Positions 31,230-42,790 of a DNA stretch of 64,000 nt are shown here, piece by piece. The position numbers and the translations under genes are program-made. Numbering within the stretch: the first letter of the stretch is position 1; each line of letters starts with the position of its first letter. The notes under the pieces were generated by a model that worked only from the letters and a program-made list of their open reading frames with translations, was not told where the DNA came from and searched no databases. The stretch comes from Aristolochia californica (taxonomy: Eukaryota; Streptophyta; Magnoliopsida; Piperales; Aristolochiaceae), in assembly GCA_029961685.1 (NCBI GenBank), contig JARWKL010000004.1, positions 22,325,610 through 22,389,609 on the forward strand. Direction: 5' to 3'.

Positions 31230-33132
31230 TATACCTGCTCCTGATGAAAGAGTACTAAGTTAAACTATTGATTACATAATTACATGGCCTTCCACCTTTT
31301 TCATATGACCTTCTCATGTATACATTGACAACAACATTATGTCCATTGCTTACGGCATGGTTTTTCTTCAGAAAAGCCTTTTCTAATTTCCATGTAAGAA
31401 GATCATCTATGGTATGGCTGTTTCCCAATTCCTGATAGTTCATGTGCCCTTAAGTCTATAGTGACAACATTTCCTTTGCCTTGTTTATTGTGAAGCTTTT
31501 TATGGTGAAGTGGCCACAAAAAAAATCACATATTTTATAGCACCCTAATGTTTAGTGCCCTCTAAGAAGTAGACAAATTCGTTTGAACATATCATGCAAC
31601 ATTGGAATGTGAGTTTGATCTCATTTTAGCAAACTCAATTTCATCTATTTAACCCAATCAAAATGCCCAGTAAAGTATCAGATAGATAAACAATTCAACT
31701 CGATTAAAGAATTAGGATGTAAATTTCCAACATAGTTTCTTATCACATTTACAATAGCCTTGCAACCAGATTGATGACTGATTCTTAACTTTCGTAAGAA
31801 GAAGGGGGAATTTTTTTTAAAAAGAAAGAAATATAAGTGAAAAGCAGAAAAATATCAGTTTCATACATAAAGTGATACAAAATCTCTACAAATACTTTTC
31901 TCCAAAAAAAAATAAAGAATTAACTCTAGACAATGATGATAGAGATAGAGATAAAGATAGAGATAAAGACAACTGGTGATTGAATTAGAGACAGACTCAA
32001 ATTGTAGCGATGAATGCTGCTTTCTATAAGTATTTCCAGCGACGACAAACTGGTTCTGATTAATCGATCAAACTCTGATACTATGTAGAGTATAGGAATG
32101 AAGAATAATATTACCGTGATTATTACTGATTAAGTGTACACTACTTATAGAGTTACAACAGAGACAGTAAATGATTAGAAGTCTACAATTTGAGAATGTC
32201 TCTAATTCAATCACCAGTTGTCTTTATCTCTATTTCCATCAAGTGATACGTGTGTATGTAAATCCTATAAGGGAAAATAGGCAAAAATCAATGAATGTAC
32301 TGAAATAGAAACAAGGAATAACAACCAATAAGATAGAAATGATCCAAACAATGCTTTAGTAACAAAGTTTTTTATTGTGAAAAAAGGAAAAGTGAAGTGA
32401 CTTGGAAGATGATAATATATGAGTAACTAAAAACGTTCCTCAATTATCATATAACTTCGAAGAGTAGAGCAAGAGGAACAAAATGATGAGGAATTGACAG
32501 AGGATCAAGGCCTACGTCACTAACAACAAAATGTGTGACATTTTTCCGCTTCTTGTTTTAGACTTTCAAAAAAAAATTAATTACGAGTCCACATTTTACT
32601 AGCAAGGTATAACACCATTACACTAGGAAAGCCAATATGGACGAAATTTGCTTGAGAAACTGAGCCCGATCGTGCCATCAATTTCTTTAAAAAGAAAACT
32701 GCATGGTAGTCACGTAAAAAATTCAGGTGATGTTCTCTTGTGAACCGGATTCGCAACCTATACTATTTGTGCTTTCTCCCGAAACAACCTCGCTTCATGC
32801 AACACCGATTTAACATAGCTAACCAAATAAATTCCCCTCGAATAGAAGAAGCCCCATTCTTATTTCAAAGTCACGGTGCTCTGCGAATGAAGCAATAGAG
32901 CAATTGCAAAAGGACCAATATAACACCAAATGCACCAGGATAACAAGGAGAAACCATGAAACACCAAAATCAAAACAAAGAAGCAAATAAAAGAAGGCAG
33001 AACTAGAGTAGTTCAACTTGCATGATAACCAGTGACTGCGTTATCCAAGAAAGATGAAGACAATGTCTTCTTGAAACTTCTTCAACTGTAAAGAACGCTA
33101 AGAAATCGATTAGGTATATCAAACCAACTTAC
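31230..33132 (-). other. Spacer or first intron downstream of the helicase exon
   Basis: No further helicase exon was recognised. A 62-codon reverse frame at 31255-31443 (MNYQELGNSHTIDDLLTWKL) has no close stops but matches no family I know. The stretch also holds the inverted repeat at 31956-32234. It could be intron sequence of the gene starting at 33289. Confidence 0.35.
31956..32234. repeat. Fold-back repeat, 52-bp arms
   Basis: 31956-32007 and 32183-32234 are near-perfect reverse complements (shared core CAACTGGTGATTGAATTAG) separated by 175 bp. An LTR-like start TGTAGAG at 32093 follows a sequence resembling a reversed tRNA-Met primer site (CTCTGATACTA). It may be a fold-back or MITE-like element, or a rearranged TRIM. 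Confidence 0.7.
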
Positions 33133-33289
33133 CACAACCCGAATCTCCAACAATCAATGTGACACGATTCTCTAAAATCTTCTCGACGATCTTATCTTTG
33201 AGCGACATTATGGTCAAATGAGATGAAAGAGATGGCTTGAAAGGAGAAGGAGAAGAAGACGAACTAGAAGAAGCAAAAAGGGCCATCAT
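33133..33289 (-). CDS. First coding exon of a DExH8-type (CCCH zinc-finger) RNA helicase
   Basis: ATG at 33289 (a second at 33286) opens MMALFASSSSSSS, a low-complexity N-terminus. SLKDKIVEKILENRVTLIVG and DSGCG follow, the Walker A approach of plant DExH-box helicases of the DExH8/CCCH31 group, where GCGKSSQ normally follows. The exon ends at 33133 in TGTG, directly before the good donor GTAAGT, splitting the glycine codon of the P-loop. These proteins unwind RNA and carry a C-terminal CCCH domain. None of the later exons was found in the window, so this is either a gene with long introns or an exon left by rearrangement. The upstream flank (33290-33440) is free of transposon sequence, consistent with a true 5' UTR. 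Confidence 0.7.
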
Positions 33290-33764
33290 GCATGAGGCAG
33301 AGGCTTCATTGCAGAGAAAGCTGGGAGTGTGAGGTTGCTTGCTGAATGATGCACTTTTAGTATCTCCTACCTTTCGCAGTACAATGAGGAGCAAAAAAGA
33401 GGTAGAAAGCTATTAAGGTGAAAGATGCGCTCCTTTCCGTATTTAAAAAATGACTTTTATGACATTACCCAACTTTTTAAACATAATTACACAAATAAGA
33501 AATTTTTAACTTATTAAAAAAATACCCAACTTTGACTATCAAATGCACATATGTACAGTTAAAAGTGACACATAATTTTTGACCGATTACAAAGTGCCAC
33601 GTCATAATAACACATCAGCACCCGATGAATCGAACAACACAACTGACACGCCATCTTCAAGACACTTCATCACCCATGTAGGATGCCATGTCATTAAATG
33701 ACACAAACCCTCAAGATCAGTTTAAAATATTATGTGGTAAACCACCTCATCATCCATGTACTAC
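33290..33764 (-). other. Probable 5' flank of the helicase exon
   Basis: 33290-33420 could be the 5' UTR. A TATA-like TTTAAATA lies near 33440-33447 (reverse). Nothing else is supported. Confidence 0.35.
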
Positions 33765-35210
33765 CTATTATTATCAATTTAAATTATTTATTAATTGAAA
33801 ATTTTATTTTAGAGTTTAAAAATCAAATTTATCAGTACACTTTTTATTACCTTATATTTACAATAATAAAATATAAAATAAGTATATTAAATTAATTTAA
33901 AATATTACTCTTACCTATTTTACACCTTTTATTATATATTTAAAATACTTATTAATTGAAAAACTACTTGAAAATTTTTCTTTTAGAGTTTAGAAAACAA
34001 ATTTATTGGTACACTTTTTTATTACCTTATAGTAATAAAAATAAAATAATTATATTAATTAATTAAAAATATAATTCATTCCTATTTAATACCTTTTAAT
34101 ACCAATTTAAAATATCTATTAATTGAAAAAGTATTTGAAACAAAAATTTTAGAGTTTAAAATAAAATTTATTGGTACACTTTTTGTAATGATATATTTAT
34201 AATAACAAGTTATTAAAAAGGTATATTTTTAAATAAGAAATCTTAATCCTCGCTATTTAACACCTTTTATTATCAATTTAAAATATTTATTAAATGAAAA
34301 AATATTAAAAAAATATTTTAGTGTTTAAAAATATAATTTATTTGTAAAAATTTTATTACCTTATATTTATAATAATAAAATATAAAATTTTAATATTAAT
34401 TAATTAAAAAATCTTACTCTTACCTATTTAACACCTTTTATTATAGATTTAAAATATTTCTTAATTGAAACATATATGAAAAATTATTATTGAGTTTAGA
34501 AATAAAATTTATTACTAAAATATTTATTACCTTATATTTATAATGATTAAAAAAATAAGTTAAGTAATTAAAAAATATGACCTATTTAATACCTTTTATT
34601 ATTGATTTTAGACATTTCATAATTTTAAAAATAATTAGTAATTTTTTAATGGTTTTCATAAATATTTTTTTTCAGAACACATTTCAATAAATTTTTTTTT
34701 TAAAATATATAAATTTTAATATTTATTGTTTTTAAAAATATTAAAATATGATTGACAACTTTGATTATCGATTTAAGGTATTTTAAAATTTATTTTAGTT
34801 TTTAACAATCTTATTTGTCAGTTATCTTCTATTTATTTTAATAAAATATAAATTTTAAATATTAACTAATAAAAATCACATCATTATATATTGAAAAAGA
34901 TATTTAAAATTTAAAACAAGTTAATTTTTTTAAATATTATTTGTCAATATGTTTTTTATTACTTTCTATTTTTTTAAAATTTAAAAATATATATTAACAT
35001 TAAAAATTATATTCTAATCAATTTCTAACCTTTCATTATCAATTTAATATATTGTCAAACCTTAAAAATATTAAAAAAACTCAATTTTATTTCTAAAAAT
35101 CTTATTTATTGATACACATTCTTTTCCTTCAAATTATTGTAATAAAATTTAATTTTATATATTAATTAATAAAATAATTCAATTTAATTTAATTACCTTT
35201 AATTTGATTA
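33765..35210 (+). repeat. AT-rich satellite, monomer about 165-170 bp
   Basis: A unit with ACCTTTTATTATCAATTTAA, then TTTAGAGTTTA, ATTGGTACACTTTTT and ATTACCTTATA repeats, with successive phase points near 33769, 33929, 34102, 34269, 34438 and 34597. After 34650 the pattern decays but is still detectable at about 34765 and 35033. Almost entirely A and T. It shows no evident relation to the satellite after 39725. Confidence 0.85.
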
Positions 35211-35635
35211 CTCCAGGCAACCAACCATAAAAAAATTTTCTTTAACTTAAAACTATATAACAAATTGTAATAAACATTGAGGTTCATTTTGTCCATTTTC
35301 TTACATCCACATTTTTTATGCATATATTACCATATGTGAAACATATTGAATCACATAAACAAACATTGAAAAAATAAATAATCTTTTGTGCAACATTTTC
35401 TAAATTTCAACTTGATTACAAATACTTTAATGATTGTTTCAAATTTTGGTAATACAAAAGTGCAAAGCGCCTTAGCCCAAAGATAATTCAGAAACCATAA
35501 ATGAAAATTCTCTTTGTTATCATTTTCCATAGAATGTAAAAAACACTAGATTCCAATTCCCAACCGTCTACAACATGAAACCTCGGAAGTTCCCAAAAGT
35601 ACCTACAAAATCATAAACAAAAGTCTCTTCAAATA
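35211..35635. other. Unassigned spacer
   Basis: Nothing recognisable between the AT satellite and element D. Confidence 0.4.
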
Positions 35636-36489
35636 TGTTAAGGAATAGTCCTACATGGATTATTGAGTACAAAGATCATGAGTTTATTAGTTGGGAAAGA
35701 GGCTTTCTATATGGGCTAGTCAATATGGGATGGGCCTTGGACCCAACTTCAAATGGTATTAGAGCAGGTTCTGTGAGTTGATTCGGTCAACCCACAAAGA
35801 TAATGTGATCATTTTCTGATCTATTATCTCTAATAGTTTAGGTTCATAATTATCTTTTTTTTTTTTTTTTGTCCCTATACTTGTTGTTTGCTTTGTGTTC
35901 TCACCTCTATACTTAGCTTTTCGTATTGCATTTTATATATTGACAAAAAAGATATTTGAGTCTACTTTCCAACAAAAAATGATTTTTTACAATTTGAGTT
36001 TTCTAAAAATAGAAATAAATATTGGAAGCAACAAGTGTCAGATTGCAAGAGAGGTTCGAGCAACAACAGAGAGGTTCAAGGAACAAAAGTGCTTACCTAT
36101 TCAACCAATTCTCAATCTGAGTTCTTTATATGGAGATATTGATCTTGGAGGAGTCAATGGTCATGCTGGAAAAAGGAAAAAGAGTACTTAATTTGGCCAG
36201 ATTAGAGAGACCGAAATCTATCAAATTATTTATCTCAAAAGAAGTATATTTTATGAAGAGAAGTAATACTTGGATGAAAGGTATTTAATCCTAGTTTCAT
36301 AAAAATTTTTTTCGTCAATCTGATATATATTTAAGTATATATATTGGAAGAATCAAAGTCATGCCGGTATCTTGTTGCATTCAAAAATCTGAATTTAAAC
36401 AGAATTTTTTGCATCACTTCTTGAGTTGCTATTATTGATCAACAATATAAGAAAATTATCTTACTTACCCCTTTTTGTCAGTTACATTT

Positions 36490-36772
36490 TGTTGAAAGAT
36501 ATGATGTAATTAGGGTGGCACTAATGTAATTAGTTTAAATTTCTTGTCTCTTCTTCACTCTTATTAGGGTGAAGGGTATACTTGTAATCTTGGTAGTTTT
36601 GATACCGATAAATAAACCATATGGGGAAGGGTTTGGATGAAGTCCAAGACCCTAATTTCCTCCTCTCTTTGGACATGTACCATATTTCTATCCTCTCTTT
36701 CTCTTCTCTCTTCTTCCTTCTTCCTTATTTGTTTTCCCTAAATGATCATCTATGGAATACTGAAAATCAACA
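36490..36772 (+). repeat. C 5' LTR
   Basis: 283 bp, TGTTGAAAGATATG to AAAATCAACA. Confidence 0.9.
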
Positions 36773-36784
36773 TGGTATCAGAGC
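36773..36784 (+). other. Primer-binding site of C
   Basis: TGGTATCAGAGC abuts the LTR. Confidence 0.9.
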
Positions 36785-36859
36785 TGTGATTTTCAGGATC
36801 CAAATTATCCTGAAGACGTTGTTATTTTGATGAAATCTGACGAAGTCTTAGAAGGATCC

Positions 36860-37298
36860 TAATGAATTTATGGAAAAGAGAAATACTTCATTGACTTCAA
36901 TAACTTGTTGCAATCAGAGTACATGAACCTCTATTTATAATAGAGGAAGGTAGTAGAGTCCAATTACAATAAAACTACCCTTGTCCCAATTACACCCAAA
37001 CTCTAACACTTAAAGATAAGTCCTAACATAATTAAATAACTCAATATAGTTAAAAGACAAACATAACTCAAACTAAAACTCTTCTTTGACATAACCATAA
37101 GATAAGATACTTTTGTGAGTCCTTCTTGATCTTCTAACTAATGTGATAAGGATGCCAGCTCATGGTAATCATTATGGGTCCTACTTCTTATGGGCTTGGA
37201 CCCATCTTGTGGGCCTTCCTTGGTCGTGTGGCCCATCTTATAATAATCTTACATGTGGGCCTTCCTTGGTCGTGTGAGCTTGAACTTATCTTCCAACA
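36860..37298 (-). repeat. Family B solo LTR inside C
   Basis: 439 bp matching the B LTR in reverse orientation, with no primer site or internal sequence on either side. The outer bases GATCC (36855-36859) and TATCC (37299-37303) match at four of five. It is a product of LTR-LTR recombination after insertion into C. Confidence 0.9.
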
Positions 37299-37604
37299 TA
37301 TCCTCTTCTCTGTTTGTTTACTACTGCTTCGCTATTCCATTTCTAGGAGTTTCTTATTCATCATTGATAGAAGTTGCTGAGTATCTTGCTGGATTATTTC
37401 TTCCACGGAGAAGAGAGATTCATCACTCTATTTCGAAGCACCATTGAGGAAGAAACTCTGTTCTGAAAACTTGATCTTGATCTTACTACTGATTTTCTTG
37501 AATCTTGATCTTGATCCTCTACCATTCCGTTCTGTCGAGGTTCTCTTTGAAAGTTTCCTACTGTGGTTGCCATTTCTATAAGCTGCTCTCTTGCTCCGTT
37601 CGAT

Positions 37605-37800
37605 GTCAAGGAAGAAGATGACTACTGATTTAAGTTTTCCTAAGTTAGGAAAAATTAAACTAGTACTGGTTCTATCTGAATCTCGAATCGGACCTGCCAA
37701 AGTTCACCAAGTGAAAGCTTACTGTTTCTGCACTAGTCTATCGAGTTAACTCGGGCCAACTCGGACCAAGTCAACTCAGTGGTCAACTCGGGTCCAGGTC
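37605..37800 (+). repeat. Internal module shared with element R
   Basis: AAGGAAGAAGATGACTACTG, then the near-palindrome TTTTCCTAAGTTAGGAAAA (37637-37655), then a tract rich in AACTCGG repeats. Element R carries the same order and orientation around 20605-20500. LTRs of the two elements are unrelated. Confidence 0.6.
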
Positions 37801-38703
37801 AACCTGACTCGGCCCACTTATTTTTTGCCTCGTTTATACTTGTTCAGGTCCCAAGTTCTATACATATTTCTTCTATGACTCAGTTATATTAGTCTACTAT
37901 TTCACTCGGTTCAACTCGGTTTTCTATCTCCGCCTAAATTATTATTTTGAAGTATAGGTAGCTTATTACTCAGATCAAACTTATTACTTGGGGCACCACT
38001 TCCTGATGGACTCGTTGCAAATTATCTCATATGTCATTATTAATCTTAAGGACTTCTATTATTTACCGGTTATCCACTACTATACAACTGCACATGTGGT
38101 GCATGTTATTTGGGCATTGGCCCATTTTCGCTACTGCTATTGTGTCTCTTTGATTGAGACATTTTTTTTTGAAGAAGAACTCCTCGGTTGATTGCCTTGG
38201 GTTCATTATTTGCTGACTTTTGTCGGCATTGTTTTGTCTAATGTGGAATTTGAATTTCTTAAAAAAATAAAGCATATGGTGGCCTCAACATCTTATTTTC
38301 CTCTTTACCCATTAACCTTTGCCAGTCTTTCTCCTACCATCCTTTATTTGACTCTCACTTACCCTTATTGGTCAACCCTTTTGAAGCATTTCTTTGACTG
38401 GTCCCTTTTATTCATATGGGTATTTTTAGTCCACTGAAACATTTTATTGGTACCCGTGGGTCTTTATCGCCGTCTTGTGAATGACAGGCATTATCCACTT
38501 TAGTGATTATTTTCACTATATTTGTTCGAAATCCTTTGAGTTTGGTTTTGACTTATGTTTTATCACCCATTTCTACCCTTTGAGAGTTTGTGCCTGGGGT
38601 CATACTTATCCTTGGGACATCGTGATGGAGAAGCTTATTACTACATATATGTTATTTGGTTCAATTTGAGATCATTGCCATTACCTCCCAGCTTGAGGGG
38701 GAG

Positions 38704-38992
38704 AGTTGGAAGATATGATTTAATTAGGGTGGCACTAATGTAATTAGTTTAAATTTCTTGTCTCTTCTTCACTCTTGTTTGGGTGAAGGGTATACTTATA
38801 ATATTGGTAGTTTTGATACCTATAAATATACCGTATGGGAAGGGTTTGGATGAAGTCCAAGACCCTAATTTCCTCCTCACTTTGGACGTGTACCATATTT
38901 CTATCCTCTATTTCTCTTCTCTCTTCTTCCTTCTTCCTTCTTCCTTATCTCTTTTCCCTAGATTACCATCTATGGAATCCTGAAAATGAACA
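38704..38992 (+). repeat. C 3' LTR
   Basis: 289 bp. Its first base is changed (A for T), so the TG terminus is lost. The polypurine tract is 38690-38703. Confidence 0.88.
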
Positions 38993-39091
38993 CCTTTCTC
39001 ATACCATCCTTTTTTGACTCTCACATACCCCTTTGGCCCAAACTCTTGTGTGTCGCTTCGGTTGATTTACCTTTTTATATATATGGGTATT

Positions 39092-39722
39092 TTTAAATCC
39101 ATTGAGACTTTTTATCATTTTCTTGTGAATGATAAACATTACCCACTTCAGTGATTATTGTCACTATTTTTGTTCAAAATCCTTTGAAGTTGGTTTTGAC
39201 TTATGTTTTATCACCCCTTTTTACCTTTTGAGAGTCCATGTCTAGTTTTGTACTTATCCTTGGGACACCATGATGGATGAGATTATTACTACATCTATAT
39301 TATTTTTTTCAAGCTGAGATCATTGCCATTACCTCCCAACTTGAGGGGAAGAAGTAGAAGAAGAAGTACAAGAAAGAGATATTTTATTCCATATGTTGTT
39401 GTAATTTTATAGAATAAAATATCTCTTTCTTGTACTTCTCCTTCTACTTCTCCCCCTCAAATTGGGAGGTAATGGCGGTGATCTCAACTTGAAATAAATA
39501 ACATAGATTTAGTAATAATTTTCTCCATCATAATGTCCCAAGGATAAGTATGAATCTGGAAGCACTCTCAAAAAATGGATGATAAAACATAAGTCGAAAC
39601 CAACATCAAAGGATTTCGAACAAAAATAGTGAAAATAATCACTAAACTGGGTAATGCTTGTCATTCACAAGAAAAGGGTAAAAAACACAAAGGTACCAAT
39701 AAAAAGTCTCAATGGATTTAAT
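39092..39722. repeat. Large palindrome, arms about 300 bp
   Basis: 39092-39398 and 39420-39722 are reverse complements at high identity, with a centre of only about 20 bp. The left arm is the 3' internal part of element D, including its purine module. The right arm is the same segment inverted (for example ATTTTATTC against GAATAAAAT next to the centre). The right arm ends where the satellite begins. Confidence 0.88.
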
Positions 39723-39724
39723 TT

Positions 39725-41357
39725 TTTTTTCTTGGAAACAATTTTTTAGCAAAACATTTTGTGGTAATTCAATTTTTGCTTAAAAAATTACCTTCTCCAA
39801 CTATATGCCTATTTTGTGTATTTTTTCTTGAAACATTGGGAAAGTATTTTTAGTAAAAATACATCTATAGGGACTATTAGTGCCTCATGTGTCCTGGAAA
39901 CACATTTCTATCTGAAAATTCTTACTAGGAAAATTTTGTGGTAAGACAATTTTTGGTGATACAAATTACTTTCTACAACTATAAGGCATTGTTAGTGTAG
40001 TTTTTCAGGAAATGTTGAAAAATTATTTCGAGTAAAAATACGTCTCTGGAGACATTTGGTGCCTCATGTTTCCTAGAAACACTTTTCTAGCTGGAAATGA
40101 AAATTCTTATTAGAAATATTGTGGTAAGGCAATTTTTGGTGAAATAAATTATTTTCTACAACCTTAAGGCCTTGTTAGTGTGTTTTAAAGAAACATTGGA
40201 AAAGTATATCTAGTAAAAATATATTTGCAAGGTCCATTAGTGAGTTATATTTGCTAGAAACACTTTTCTAGTTGACAATTCTTACCAGGAAAATTTTGTG
40301 GTAAGGCAATCTTTGCAAAATAAAATTACATTTTACAACTACAATGCCTTATTAGTGCCTTTTTTGTGGAAGTTTTCGAAAAGTATTTTGTGTAAAAATA
40401 CGGCTCCAAGAACTATTAGTGCCTCATGCTTCCTGGAAACACTTTTGTAGCTGAAATGTTTTACCAAAAATATTTTGTGGTAAGGCAATTTTTGCTAAAA
40501 CAAATTACTTTCTACAACTATAAGGCCTTGTTAATGCCTTTATTTTAGGAAACATTGCAAAATTGTTTCCAGTAATAATACGTCTCCACAGACCATTAGT
40601 GCATCTTGTTTCCTGGAAACACTTTTCTACACTATTAGGCCTTGTTAGTGGCTTTTTTTTTTAGGAAACGCTGCAAAGTATTTTAGTAAATATACATCTT
40701 TGAGGACCATTAGTGCCTTGTGTAGGTTGTAAAAGTTTTCTAGATGAAAATTCTTACCAGGAAAATTTTGCTGAAACAAATAAATTTCTACAACTATAAG
40801 GCCTTGTTAGTATATTTTGTAGGAAATATTGGAAAAATGATCTAGTAAACATATGTCTCCAGGGCCAATTAGTGCCTCTTTTGTCCGGGAAACACTTTTA
40901 TAGCTGAAAATTCTTACCAAGAAAATTTTGGGGTAAGACAATTTTTGTTGGAACAAATTACTTTCTAAAACTCTAAGGCTTTGTTCGTGTATTTTTTCAG
41001 GAATCATTGGAAAAGTATTTCTAGTAAAAATACATTTCCAATGGACCATTAATGCCACATGTTTCTTTGAAACACTTTTAAAGCTGAAAATTCTTACTAG
41101 GAAAATTTTGTTGGAACAAAGTACTTTGTACAACTACAAGGCCTTGTTATTGCCGTTTTTAGGAAATATTGGAAAACTATTTCTAGTAAAAATACATATG
41201 CAAGGACTATTAGTGCCTCAGGTTTCCTAGAAACAATTTTCTAGCTGAAAATTCTTACTAGGAAATTTTTTTGGTAAGGCAATTTTTCTGAATCAAATTA
41301 CTTTCTACAACCATAAGGCCTTATTAGTGCATTTTTTTAGGAAATGTTGAAATTTCT
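39725..41357 (+). repeat. Satellite of about 180 bp, segment 1
   Basis: About nine monomers. The phase point TGCCTCATG recurs at 39881, 40060, 40241 (altered), 40420 and 40600, that is every 179-181 bp. Some monomers are shorter (about 160 bp), and one is about 114 bp. Consensus landmarks are GGAAACGTTGGAAAA, AATACGTCTCCAGGGACCAT, TGTTTCCTGGAAACACTTTT, CTTACCAGGAAAATTTTG and CTATAAGGCCTTGTTAGTG. Confidence 0.95.
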
Positions 41358-41550
41358 TGTTAAGTAGTGGAGCCTAATCAAAACATTATGCTGAACCGCT
41401 ATTAGGGTTTCATCATCATCACGAAGAAGGATTTTGAGTTGCATCCCGAGAGAGGTTAGAGAAAAACACATGTGAGTGTGTGCGATATCTCTTGTAAACT
41501 ATTTCATCTTCACAGTGAATTATTCCAGCAATGGAAGATAGGAGATTGCC
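41358..41550 (+). repeat. Copia LTR fragment
   Basis: It begins TGTTAAGTAGTGGAGCC and shares CTCTTGTAAACTATTTCATC with 54709-54935 and, reversed, 640-840. Confidence 0.65.
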
Positions 41551-41554
41551 AAAG

Positions 41555-42790
41555 ATGTTTTGGTTCTAAGGCTATTAACACCTCCCCCTATTTGATCAAC
41601 AGAGGTCCTTCAACACCATGGATTGTAAAGTAACAGAAGAGTTTTGGATCGGCAAAGAGGTAAACCTTTCTTTCTTGAAAGTTTTTGGTTGTGTTTCTTA
41701 TATTCATATTGATTCTACTATTAGGAGTAAACTTGATGCTAAATCTAAGATATATATTTTTTTATTGGCTATGGTCGTACTGAGTTTGATTATCATTTTT
41801 GGGATGACCAAAGTTGTAAGGTTATCAAGAGCAAGAATGTGATCTTCAATTAAGGTGCCTTTTATAAAGATAGGTTGAGAATAGATTATGAGAGTACAAG
41901 TAATGAAGCTAAGAAGTCTGATGTGATTCAGTTGAGAGATCTTCCAGTCATTGAGATGGAGAATATTGCTTAGGAAGACTTGAAAAATATACCACCATAA
42001 GTAAATCAGGACATTCTTGTGACTGAATGTAGGAGATCTTTTAGATCTAGCAGACCACCACAGAGATACTCCCTTACGTTGAATTATATTTTGTTGACTG
42101 ATAAAGGTGAACCAGAGAGTTATGAGGAAGCCGTGCAAGTTGATGAATCAACCAAGTGGGAGTTGGCCATGAAGGATGAGATGGATTAATTGTTATACAA
42201 TCAAACATGGCAATTGACTGAGTTACCAGAAGGGAAGGACTTGAAGAATAAATGGGTGTACCGAATAAAAGATGAAGATGATGGCAACAAGTGGTACAAA
42301 GCAAGACTGCATGTAAAGGGCATTCAACAAAAAAAAGGCATTGACTACACTAAGATTTTCTCTCCAGTAGTGAAATTGACTACTATTAGAACAATGTTTC
42401 AATTAGTGGCAAATGAAGACTTACACTTAGAGAAGTTGGATGTAAAGACAACATTTCTTCATGGTGATTTGGAGGAAGAAATTTACATGATGCAGACATA
42501 GGGTTTCAAAGCACAAGGAAAGGAGAAAATGGTGTGTGCAAACTTCAAAATATCTTGTATGGTCTTAAATTGGCTTCAAGATAGTGGTATAAGAATTTTG
42601 ACATCTTCATGAGTAGTATTGGTTTCTTGAGGTGCTAGATGGATCATTGTTGTTATCTAAAGAAGCTTGATGACTCCTACACCATTCTACTACTATATAT
42701 TGATGACACATTGATAGTAGGTGCTTGTAAATAGGAAATAGATAAGGTGAAAAGAGAGTTTTCCAAGAAGTTTTCAATTAAGGATTTGGG
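41555..42790 (+). pseudogene. Copia integrase C-terminus and reverse transcriptase
   Basis: NLSFLKVFGCVSYIHIDS and KLDAKSKIYIFL mark the integrase C-terminal region (41655-41765). A linker with CRRSFRSSRPPQRYS follows. The RT then has LLYNQTWQLTELPEGKDLKN, KARLHVKGIQQKKGIDYTKI, LDVKTTFLHGDLEEEIYM (to a stop at 42501) and a damaged YYYILMTH where YVDD should be. Gag, protease and most of integrase are missing between this and the LTR, so there is a large internal deletion. It stops at FSIKDLG where the inverted copia begins. Confidence 0.85.

Larger units (their letters stand above)
36490..38992 (+). mobile_element. Family C non-autonomous LTR retrotransposon
   Basis: LTRs at 36490-36772 and 38704-38992 match closely. 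A primer site follows the first, and the purine tract AGCTTGAGGGGGAG precedes the second. Flanking bases CATTT and CCTTT match at four of five, a likely target duplication. The internal region carries no pol. It holds a nested family B solo LTR and a module shared with element R. The far 3' internal part (38320-38700) also resembles 38993-39350 of D. Confidence 0.88.
35636..39400 (+). mobile_element. Family D non-coding retroelement fragment (interrupted by C)
   Basis: A possible short LTR (35636-35751, TGTTAAGG to CAACTTCA) is followed two bases later by TGGTATTAGAGC. A hairpin like that of B and an internal module shared with A and B come next (35955-36380). The sequence breaks at 36489 where element C starts and resumes at 38993, ending with the purine module AACTTGAGGGGAAGAAGTAG near 39344. 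No coding capacity and no 3' LTR were found. The join across C is inferred from the shared module order. Confidence 0.45.
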
